Part shown: one piece after another, positions 4,992 through 11,633 of the stretch
Layout: every line of letters begins with the position of its first letter
Numbering within the stretch: the first letter of the stretch is position 1
Origin: Candidatus Tayloriibacteriota bacterium
GTDB taxonomy: Bacteria; Patescibacteriota; Minisyncoccia; Phycocordibacterales; UBA11359
Length of the DNA: 11,667 bases
NCBI GenBank assembly: GCA_003455555.1
Contig: DMQX01000035.1
Location: 2,329 to 13,995 of the forward strand
Direction of reading: 5' to 3'
Program-made: the position numbers and the translations under genes
Notes under the pieces: generated by a model
What the model saw: the letters and a program-made list of their open reading frames with translations, nothing else
Told to the model about the DNA's origin: nothing
Database searches by the model: none

Positions 4992-6944
4992 ATGAAATTA
5001 TCTACCGCAACAAAGGTTCTTGCCGTAGTCTTGGGCTCTGCAATCGCAGTAGCTTTCGTCCTTAGTGCCACCGTTGTCACCAAGGCAGACGCAGCAGGAT
5101 ACATTTTTACTCGAAATCTTACAGTAGGAAGTGTTGGCGCTGACGTTATGGAACTCCAAAAAGTTCTTAACTCAAACCCAGCTACCGTAGTATCAGCATC
5201 TGGCGTTGGATCAGTAGGTATGGAAAGTTCATACTTCGGATCTTTGACAAAGGCTGCTCTTGCTAAGTGGCAAGCTGCAAACAACATCGCTCCAGCTATT
5301 GGATATTTTGGTCCTTTGACCCGAGCCGCAGTTAACGCTGCTGCTCCTGTCATCACCAACTTACCAGCAGGTTGCACGACTCCATCTGGATACAGCACCA
5401 CTACTGGCGTTCCTTGCAACACTGCAGCGAACTTCCCAGCAGGATGCACATCAGCAGCTGGATACAGCTCAACAACTGGCGTAAAGTGCGACAGTTCAAA
5501 TTCGAACGGTTCAGTTGCAGGAAATGGAACTGACGGAACTTTGACGGCTACACAGTCAAGCTATGTCTCTTCAGGAATCACCGTCAAGAAAGGTGAGACC
5601 AAAGACGTAGTTGCTGAGACTTTGAAGGCATCAATCGGTCCTGTCACAGTGACCCGAGCTGGTGTTCACTTCAATCAGCGACCTTGGTTGCTTTTCAGCC
5701 AGGTTACTCTTCATGACTCAACAGGAAAGGTTATTGCAACAAAGACGCTTTCAAGCGCAGCTGATGCAACTGAAATTACTGTTGGATCCGATTACTTGGT
5801 AACTTTTGGCAACGTTAATTATACAGTTACTCCGGGCATCAACCCAGATTTGACTGTTGGCGTTACCGTTCTTCCCGCAACCGACAAGATTCCAACCGCC
5901 GGTCTACCCGTTTTGGCTGGATTCGATACTCTCCGAACAATCAATGGTATTGGTTGGACTGACACTATCTCCGCAGCTACTATCGGTAGTGGTATCGGAG
6001 GCAGTTCATTTACCCTTACATCCGTAGGTTCTGTCGCTGATATCTACACTCGAGTAAGTCCAAACTCAGCTTTGGCTCACCAAGTGGCTGTATCTTTGAC
6101 ACAGCAGACTACTGATGTACCTCTAGGTACATTTAGTTTGAAATCCGCAAACAATTCTTCACAACTAAATACCTTGACTGTTACTCTTGCTTCTACCACT
6201 CTTTCCTCAGGTCCTTCTGCTGCATTCAGCAATGTACGATTGTTTGATGCGAGCGGGGTATCACATGGTGGTACTTTGACAAATGACGGTACGGTTGTAT
6301 TCAGTAACTTAACCATCCCTCTTTCGCAAGACGCATGGCAAGATTTCACAGTTAAGACTGACGTCACTGCAAGCACAACTGGCACAGGTATTACTGTTGC
6401 TCTAAACGGAGCTACAGGAATAGTTGTTACAGATGCAAACTATGGCACAGCAACTTATGAGTCCGGAACAGCTACATCAAATGCTATTGGTCTCACTGTA
6501 AACGCTGTGACTATAAGTGGTGCTTCAATGACACTTGGCCAGTCAATCGGCGGTCAGACCCCAACTGGTTATGCTGTTAACGGTACGGTCACACTTACAA
6601 ACAATAGCAATAACGACTTGTATGTAAGCGCAACGACTACCACGTTCCTCACTCAAACTGTGACTGTGAACGGTGTAGCTTCAACTACGGTTAACACGAA
6701 CCTTGGTACACTGGTTTCATCGGCTTCTCCAGCAACATACGCTGGCGACGTAGCAGGTGTCGGTTATGACATCCCTGCTGGTCTCCAACGAACGTTCAAC
6801 TTTGTTGGTGCAGTTCGAGGTACTTCTGGTCAGGCTGTTGTCTTGAAAGTTACAACTGTAAACTATGGAACAACTGTAACTTCAAACACTGGTTCGACTA
6901 ACACTGCTGGTCTAGATAGCATGATCGTAACTGGTCAGTTCTAA
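4992..6944 (+). CDS. S-layer-like secreted surface protein with N-terminal peptidoglycan-binding domain
   Basis: A 650-residue exported protein. A signal peptide is clear: MKLSTATK, hydrophobic core to about residue 29, likely cleavage after KADA (residue 34). Residues about 42-117 match a PG_binding_1 domain (LTVGSVGADVMELQKVLN ... YFGSLTKAALAKWQAANNIAPAIGYFGPLTRAAV), a cell-wall anchor. Two 24-residue units follow, LPAGCTTPSGYSTTTGVPC and FPAGCTSAAGYSSTTGVKC (Cys 128, 142, 152, 166). The remainder (about 185-650) is Thr/Ser/Val-rich beta-sandwich sequence, probably several Ig-like domains. The layout resembles the proteins annotated as Parcubacteria S-layer proteins. A strong promoter, long leader and strong terminator suggest high expression as a single-gene unit. 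All nine Arg codons are CGA. The ATG follows an A/T-rich stretch; the nearest AAAGGG lies about 35 bases upstream, too far for a Shine-Dalgarno. Confidence 0.85.
   Translation: MKLSTATKVLAVVLGSAIAVAFVLSATVVTKADAAGYIFTRNLTVGSVGADVMELQKVLNSNPATVVSASGVGSVGMESSYFGSLTKAALAKWQAANNIAPAIGYFGPLTRAAVNAAAPVITNLPAGCTTPSGYSTTTGVPCNTAANFPAGCTSAAGYSSTTGVKCDSSNSNGSVAGNGTDGTLTATQSSYVSSGITVKKGETKDVVAETLKASIGPVTVTRAGVHFNQRPWLLFSQVTLHDSTGKVIATKTLSSAADATEITVGSDYLVTFGNVNYTVTPGINPDLTVGVTVLPATDKIPTAGLPVLAGFDTLRTINGIGWTDTISAATIGSGIGGSSFTLTSVGSVADIYTRVSPNSALAHQVAVSLTQQTTDVPLGTFSLKSANNSSQLNTLTVTLASTTLSSGPSAAFSNVRLFDASGVSHGGTLTNDGTVVFSNLTIPLSQDAWQDFTVKTDVTASTTGTGITVALNGATGIVVTDANYGTATYESGTATSNAIGLTVNAVTISGASMTLGQSIGGQTPTGYAVNGTVTLTNNSNNDLYVSATTTTFLTQTVTVNGVASTTVNTNLGTLVSSASPATYAGDVAGVGYDIPAGLQRTFNFVGAVRGTSGQAVVLKVTTVNYGTTVTSNTGSTNTAGLDSMIVTGQF
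5361..5505 (+). repeat. 72-base in-frame tandem repeat encoding Cys motifs
   Basis: Two units starting at the codons for Pro125 (5364) and Pro149 (5436) encode PAGCT..GYS.TTGV.C. Related copies are typical linkers in CPR surface proteins. The two cysteines in each unit could form a disulfide outside the cell. Confidence 0.65.
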
Positions 6945-6957
6945 TCCAGTTCTAATC
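6936..6957 (+). repeat. 11-bp tandem duplication over the S-layer stop codon
   Basis: CAGTTCTAATC occurs twice in direct succession (6936-6946 and 6947-6957). The first copy carries the stop codon TAA (6942-6944). It looks like a simple replication-slippage duplication. Confidence 0.6.
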
Positions 6958-6981
6958 TCCTCGCAACAGGTTAAATAGTTG

Positions 6982-7017
6982 CAACAAAAAACCACCCGCA
7001 AGGGTGGTTTTTTGTTG
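6982..7017. terminator. Strong bidirectional rho-independent terminator
   Basis: A perfect 16-bp stem (6982-6997 with 7002-7017) with a GCAA tetraloop; the stem contains CCACCC/GGGTGG and A/T tracts on both sides, so T-tracts follow the GC part on either strand. It ends the S-layer transcript 38 bases after the stop codon. Confidence 0.92.
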
Positions 7018-7026
7018 GTCGAGAAA

Positions 7027-7035
7027 TGCTATAAT
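7027..7035 (+). promoter_or_regulatory. Extended -10 promoter of the small membrane protein
   Basis: TGCTATAAT is an extended -10 element (TGnTATAAT) directly after the terminator. No good -35 is present, as is common with extended -10 promoters. The expected start falls at about 7042-7043, on the ATG itself, which predicts a leaderless mRNA. Confidence 0.65.
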
Positions 7036-7042
7036 AATGTTT

Positions 7043-7174
7043 ATGAAAGACCTCTTAGATAAAAGCTTCTTCCGCTTCGCAGTCGGTTTTATCCTCATAA
7101 TCACCGCCAGTTTCGCCGTCATGGCCTTTTCCGGTTATTATCAGGATAGTATAAATGCTTCGGTGGCGCCTTAG
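7043..7174 (+). CDS. Small single-pass membrane protein, 43 residues
   Basis: The frame begins MKDLLDKSFFRF, continues with a hydrophobic segment (about residues 13-31, AVGFILIITASFAVMAFSG), and ends in a short polar tail (YYQDSINASVAP) before TAG. It is too short for usual gene finders. Support comes from its own promoter right upstream, a terminator 66 bases after the stop, and the coherent charged-hydrophobic-polar layout. An ATG two codons earlier (7037) is in frame, but the predicted transcription start favours 7043. It lies directly after the S-layer gene; whether it helps surface-layer assembly is unknown. An opposing frame over the same bases (7055-7267) has no signals and is taken as a shadow. 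Confidence 0.6.
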   Translation: MKDLLDKSFFRFAVGFILIITASFAVMAFSGYYQDSINASVAP

Positions 7175-7208
7175 GGCCATACCATTACCGCGCCATAAAC
7201 ATGATAGC

Positions 7209-7233
7209 AACTGTTTCCAACATGGAAACGGTT
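7209..7233 (+). other. Hairpin before terminator
   Basis: AACTGTTTCC (7209-7218) pairs with GGAAACGGTT (7224-7233) with one G-U pair and a 5-nt loop AACAT. It sits 7 bases before the terminator hairpin and may protect the 3' end of the small mRNA. Confidence 0.5.
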
Positions 7234-7240
7234 CAAATTG

Positions 7241-7279
7241 AAAAAAAGCATAATGCAAAAAATGCATAATGCTTTTTTT
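7241..7279. terminator. Terminator of the small membrane protein gene
   Basis: Seven A plus GCATAATGC (7241-7256) pairs with GCATAATGC plus seven T (7264-7279): 15 pairs, one A-A mismatch, 7-nt loop. Both strands have T-tracts, so it can work in both directions. The nonamer GCATAATGC is also a direct repeat. Confidence 0.8.
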
Positions 7280-7418
7280 CCTAAACCTGTAATCTCTTAC
7301 TTATTGGATATTAAATTCGAAACTCCACGTCTAAGGTGGAGTTTCTCGAAGCCCGTAGGCCTAATTATATTAGTGTACCAAACGTATTTTTGACGTCAAA
7401 TATTTTGGACAACAAGAC

Positions 7419-7443
7419 AACTGTTCGGAATTTCCGAATAGTT
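7419..7443. promoter_or_regulatory. Operator-like inverted repeat upstream of the RhuM-Fic gene
   Basis: AACTGTTCGGAA (7419-7430), central T, TTCCGAATAGTT (7432-7443): 12-base arms with a single mismatch; the inner TTCGGAA-T-TTCCGAA is perfect. The one-base centre makes it a protein-binding palindrome rather than an RNA hairpin. It ends 77 bases before the likely start codon. Confidence 0.55.
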
Positions 7444-7447
7444 CAAA

Positions 7448-7476
7448 AAGAATTAAATTTTATCTTTTCTTTAGAA
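7448..7476. repeat. Left copy of direct repeat flanking RhuM-Fic gene
   Basis: The 29-base segment matches 8496-8524 at 27 of 29 positions; the core ATTTTATCTTTTCTTTAGAA (7457-7476) is identical over 20 bases. It lies 44 bases before the start codon and contains AAG-AAT-TAA, like the gene's own 3' end AAG-AAA-TAG. Confidence 0.8.
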
Positions 7477-7507
7477 CTTTTTTAGAAAGATTTTAGGCGC
7501 GTTTTTG

Positions 7508-7513
7508 TATGAT
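7508..7513 (+). promoter_or_regulatory. Possible -10 of the RhuM-Fic gene
   Basis: TATGAT ends seven bases before the ATG at 7521, the same spacing seen for the small membrane protein gene. No -35 is recognisable. If real, the transcript starts on the ATG. Confidence 0.35.
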
Positions 7514-7520
7514 TTTGGTT

Positions 7521-8504
7521 ATGAAAAACATAACCAAAAATAGAGTAGTTATTTATCAAGCAAAAGATGGTGCAATTGAACTGAAGGGCGATTTTAATCA
7601 TGAGACTATTTGGGCGACGTTGGACCAGATTTCTGAAGTTTTTGGACGTGATAAATCGGTTATTTCCCGCCACTTGAAGAATATCTTTAGGGATAGTGAA
7701 TTGATCAGAAATGCAGTTGTTGCAAAAAATGCAACAGTTCAAATTGAAGGTGGGCGCCGAGTTGAGCGTTTTATTGAGTATTACAACTTGGATGTAATTA
7801 TTTCTGTTGGTTATAGGGTTAATTCAAAAACTGCCACAAAATTTAGAAAATGGGCCACTAAAACTCTCCGTAGTTATATCGTCGACGGTTTTGCGGTTAA
7901 CAAAAATAGAATTGCGACAAATTATGAGCATTTTTTGCATATTGTAGAGGATGTCAAAAAGCTTTTACCGGCTTCATCCGCACTTGAAACTGCAGATGTC
8001 GTTGATCTAATATCACTTTTCGCTGATACATGGCTTTCGCTCGATGCGTATGATCGGGACGCTTTACCAAAAGGGAAACTGACAAAAAAGAAGGTCGAAC
8101 TCACCTCCGAAAAAATTACGGATAGCCTGACGCAGTTGCGAACAAATCTTATTCAAAAATCCGAAGCGACTGAAATTTTTGGTAGGGAAAGAAGTGCCGG
8201 ATCGGTGGCTGGAATAGTTGGGAATGTGATGCAAACTTTTGGCGGAAAAGAGCTTTACCAAAGTGTCGAAGAAAAAGCGGCCCACCTCCTATACTTCATA
8301 GTCAAAAACCATCCGTTCATTGATGGCAACAAAAGAAGCGGCGCATTTGCCTTTGTCTGGTTCTTGAAGCAGGCCAATATTTTGGATATATCAAAACTTA
8401 CGCCTTCCGCACTGACGGCCCTAACGATCCTTGTCGCAAGCAGTGATCCAAAAGACAAAGAAAAAGTCGTGTCACTAGTTTTGAGTATCGTTGCCAAGAA
8501 ATAG
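7521..8504 (+). CDS. RhuM-Fic family protein (putative AMPylase/toxin)
   Basis: A 327-residue cytoplasmic protein with two parts. Residues about 8-150 match the virulence RhuM family: VVIYQAKDGAIELKGDF, a helix-turn-helix-like segment (ATLDQISEVFGRDKSVISRHLKNIF), YNLDVIISVGYRVNSKTATKFRKWATKTLRSYIVDGF. Residues about 150-327 form a Fic domain with the active-site motif HPFIDGNKRSG (264-274): His264 is the expected catalytic base, and Asp/Gly/Asn/Lys/Arg bind the nucleotide phosphates and Mg. Fic enzymes usually transfer AMP or other nucleotides to a target protein. I chose the ATG at 7521 (MKNITKNRVVIYQ), which fits relatives I remember and a leaderless start; an ATG at 7509 adds four residues (MILV). 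No separate antitoxin is nearby; the HTH-like N-terminus could provide self-control. Direct repeats bracket the gene, suggesting transfer as a cassette. Confidence 0.88.
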   Translation: MKNITKNRVVIYQAKDGAIELKGDFNHETIWATLDQISEVFGRDKSVISRHLKNIFRDSELIRNAVVAKNATVQIEGGRRVERFIEYYNLDVIISVGYRVNSKTATKFRKWATKTLRSYIVDGFAVNKNRIATNYEHFLHIVEDVKKLLPASSALETADVVDLISLFADTWLSLDAYDRDALPKGKLTKKKVELTSEKITDSLTQLRTNLIQKSEATEIFGRERSAGSVAGIVGNVMQTFGGKELYQSVEEKAAHLLYFIVKNHPFIDGNKRSGAFAFVWFLKQANILDISKLTPSALTALTILVASSDPKDKEKVVSLVLSIVAKK

Positions 8505-8524
8505 ATTTTATCTTTTCTTTAGAA
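8496..8524. repeat. Right copy of direct repeat flanking RhuM-Fic gene
   Basis: Matches 7448-7476 at 27 of 29 positions, offset exactly 1048 bases. It covers the last codons and stop of the RhuM-Fic gene and leads into the terminator stem. Confidence 0.8.
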
Positions 8525-8555
8525 AAAACTCACCGAAAATTTAGGTGAGTTTTTT
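8523..8555. terminator. Rho-independent terminator after RhuM-Fic gene
   Basis: AAAAAACTCACC (8523-8534) pairs perfectly with GGTGAGTTTTTT (8544-8555), 9-nt loop, T-tracts on both strands. It begins 18 bases after the stop codon and ends only 11 bases before the next ATG. Confidence 0.88.
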
Positions 8556-8566
8556 ATCATGTTGGC

Positions 8567-11500
8567 ATGAAAAAAATTAAAGCAATCCTGGGTGCGGGCA
8601 TATTTATTATTAGTACTGGGGCAAGTTTATTTTTAGGTGACAGTTCGGTTTATGCCGAGACACAGGTTTCTGCAGATATTTCGGAAGATACCACCTGGGA
8701 TCTTGAGGGCAGTCCATATATTATGCAAGATATTATTAATATAAGCCCGGGCGCAACGCTGACTGTCGAGCCGGGTGTCGCTGTCCAAAGCGGAAATTTT
8801 TCAGTCAAAGGCAGTTTGAAAGCTGAGGGTACGGTTGACCAGCCTATTTATTTTGGTGCCCCAGACTCTAGTCAGTGCGATTGGAGTTGGACGGCGAATT
8901 TTATGCAAAGTGAGTCGCATTTGAGTCATGTTGTTTTTCAGAATTGTTCTTTCAATTTGCGATTCGAAAACGGGTCAAAGGTCGACATGGATTTTCTCTC
9001 GACTAATAAGGCCAAAAAAGTTTATATGGATGTTGTTGGTAGCGATGTCTCCGTGGATCACAGCGATTTCTCGAAATTTTTGGCTTTTGACGCCTACCAA
9101 GGTTCAACGGCCACGATTGCTAATACGGTTATGCACGATCTCTCTGGCAGTATTCCGATTGCTATCTACGACCACAGCTCACTGACGCTCTCCGATAGTA
9201 ACTTGTCGAATGTGGACTGGCAGGTTGGCCTCACTGTGTTTGGCCAGAGTTCTGTGACGGTAGCTTCTTCGACCATTGATGGGGTCAACTACAGCGATGC
9301 GGTCGATGTTTATGGCGGTAGCTCCTTGGATTGGCACAATAGCCAGATCTTAAATACAAAGGGTTTTGGTTTGCCGTTGGCGGCTTGGAGTGATAGAACT
9401 TCGGGCACTACGACCGTGAATGTTTTTAATGGCATTTTTTCTGGCGGTGAAGCTAATGGTCTGACTTTTTTTGGCCCCGTTGAGACCAGAATCGTTGGTT
9501 CGAAGGTGTCTGGGTTCTGGGGCGAAGCTATTTCTTTGGATAGCGGTGCGAAAGTTTCAGTTGATCGAACCGCAATATCAAACAATGATACTGGTTTAGC
9601 GGTACACGCGCCGTCAGCGCTGGTTATTAAGTCTAGTGCTATAGTCGGAAATTCGATGCTGGGCGCGTCAAATTATTCTGCTGACGCTATCGACCTCAGC
9701 GGTAATTGGTGGGGCGATCCTACTGGGCCATATCAAGAACTCGATAACACTGGCGGTCTCGGTAATAGTGTAAGCCAGAACGTAAAATTTGAACCATGGC
9801 TCACCGAAGATCCTCTTATTGATAAACCAGTTGAACTGCCGAAGTGCTGTTCGAACGTAGCCTTTATACCGGGGTTGGAGGGTAGTCGTTTGTACACGGG
9901 CGGTGTTCTTTCAGAAAACCAACTGTGGGAGCCAAACCGGAACGCCGACGTGGAGAAGTTGTATCTGGATAAAAATGGTCAAAGTTTAAATCAGTCCATT
10001 TATACCCGCGACATCATTAATAGCACAAATTATCCGGCGTACAATATCGATATTTATAAAACATTCAGCGGTTCCATGAATGCTTTGGTAAGCGATAATA
10101 TTATAAATGCCTGGAAACCTCTGTCATATGACTGGCGTCTGGGCTATGACGAGATTTTAAAAAATGGTACCAAAATAAGTGACACTGCCACCAGTTCAAT
10201 GATTCAGACTATTGAAGAACTGGCTGCCGGTTCCAAAACCGGTAAAGTAAGCCTAGTTGCTCACAGCAATGGGGGTCTGCTGGCTAAGTCGCTGATCGAG
10301 GCATTGAACAAGGAAGGGAAGTCGGATCTGGTGGACAAGCTAATCTTGGTGGCGGTACCGCAACTAGGTACACCTCAAAGCATTCCAGCGGATCTGCATG
10401 GCTATGGGCAAGAACTCTTATACGGTAATATTCTTAATTCATCTGTTGCTCGTAAGTTGGCGGAGAATATGCCTACCGCATATAACTTGCTACCATCAGA
10501 TAAATATCTGAACGAAAGCTCGGTACCAATAGTAACTTTTGATCCTTCGATTGATTCGATCAGTAATCTCAGAAAAATATACGGCGACACTATCAGTGAT
10601 CCAGCTGAGCTAAGCGACTTCTTGTTGGGAAATAGTGACAGCCGGACACAACCAGATTTGTATGACACTTCAATTCCAAATGTTTTGAATTCAAATTTGC
10701 TGACCAAGGCCAAGGCTGTGCATCAGGATCAAGATGTTTGGCTGGCTTCCTCCAGTTTATCAGTGTCGCAAATTGTTGGTTGGGGACTGGATACCGTGGA
10801 GGGTCTGAAATATCAGAAAAAATCTGCAATAGTGTGCACACCCATGTCTATGCCGCTTTGCGTTAATAAAGATGTTTTGGATTATCGGCCGCTGTTTGAT
10901 TTTAATGGTGACGGCACCGTAATGAGATCAAGCGCCGATGTTCTGTCGGCACCAACTTATTACGTGAATTTGGCAGGCATTAATTCTAGTCAAAATACCA
11001 ATCGGGCGCACGGTGATATCCTGGAAACCAAAGCTGTGCAAAACTTGGTTAAAAATATTGTCACAGGTCAGCAGCAGTTGCCAGAGAATGTTCTAACTTC
11101 TCTGCCTAAAACAAACAGCCGTAATGGCTTGCAGGTGAGCATTCATTCCCCAGTCATATTAGACCTCTACGACAATTCTGGTAATCATACCGGTCCACTT
11201 ACAAACTCCGATCAAACATCCGATTTGTCTTTATATGAGGCCAAAATTCCCAACAGTTATTATTTGCCATTTGGAGAGGGTGTATACGCTGGGGTGACTG
11301 ATAAAACTACCACGACAGTATCTCTTCATGGCACCGACATTGGAACATTTACTCTGGAATTGTCCGAAGTATCTGAGGCTACAACAACCAACCTTTTGTT
11401 TCAGGATTTGCCTGTTCTGCCCACCACCTTAGCTTCAGTGGTATCTTCTCCTGCAACGACTTCAGTACTGGCGCTTGACCTTGATGGTGATGGCAAAAAT

Positions 11501-11633
11501 GACCTGACGGTTGGGAGTGGCAATGGATTCGATCCAATAGCCTATTTGGTCACGATGGAATCCGTGGTCGGGACCTTCAGTATTGATCAAAAAATCAAAA
11601 AACAGCTGAATGATAAAATCGACAAAGTTATAG
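8567..11633 (+). CDS. Large secreted beta-helix protein with LCAT-like alpha/beta-hydrolase domain (3' end missing)
   Basis: Open frame of at least 1022 codons. Signal peptide MKKIKAILGAGIFIISTGAS... with likely cleavage after VYA (residue 30). Residues about 45-400 are short beta-strand repeats of a right-handed beta-helix, ending in the typical GNWWGDPTGP (N380). Residues about 427-835 resemble lecithin:cholesterol acyltransferase: FIPGLEGSRL (from 433), LSYDWRLGYDEIL (Y521-D522-W523-R524), nucleophile elbow VAHSNGG (Ser567), NGDGTV (Asp782) and RAHGDIL (His815), a full candidate triad in family order. Residues 970-979, LDLDGDGKND, look like a calcium-binding loop. It probably cleaves or transfers acyl chains from lipids outside the cell. 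The ATG lies 11 bases after a terminator, with a weak TATCAT (8555-8560) six bases before it, so the mRNA may be leaderless. Bases after 11633 are adapter; a frame running through them adds false residues. Confidence 0.85.

Larger units (their letters stand above)
7280..7507. other. Hairpin- and palindrome-rich intergenic region
   Basis: No gene is visible. It contains GAAACTCCAC (7319-7328) with GTGGAGTTTC (7336-7345), a perfect 10-bp stem with loop GTCTAAG and no T-tract; CTAAT-TAT-ATTAG (7361-7373); the 12-base perfect palindrome TTTGACGTCAAA (7389-7400); the operator-like repeat at 7419-7443; and the left copy of the direct repeat. The first hairpin could be a dispersed REP-like element, but no second copy is in this window. 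Confidence 0.5.

Noticed and set aside
4988..5449. Antisense open frame of about 150 codons opposite the S-layer gene.
   Set aside because: It arises from codon composition of the real gene and has no promoter or recognisable protein.
7055..7267. Minus-strand open frame over the small membrane protein and its terminator.
   Set aside because: It would start inside the terminator stem, has no promoter, and no coherent protein features.
7200..7480. CRISPR array or integron-like site because of repeated hairpins.
   Set aside because: The hairpins differ in sequence, have no regular spacing, and no cas or integrase gene is present.
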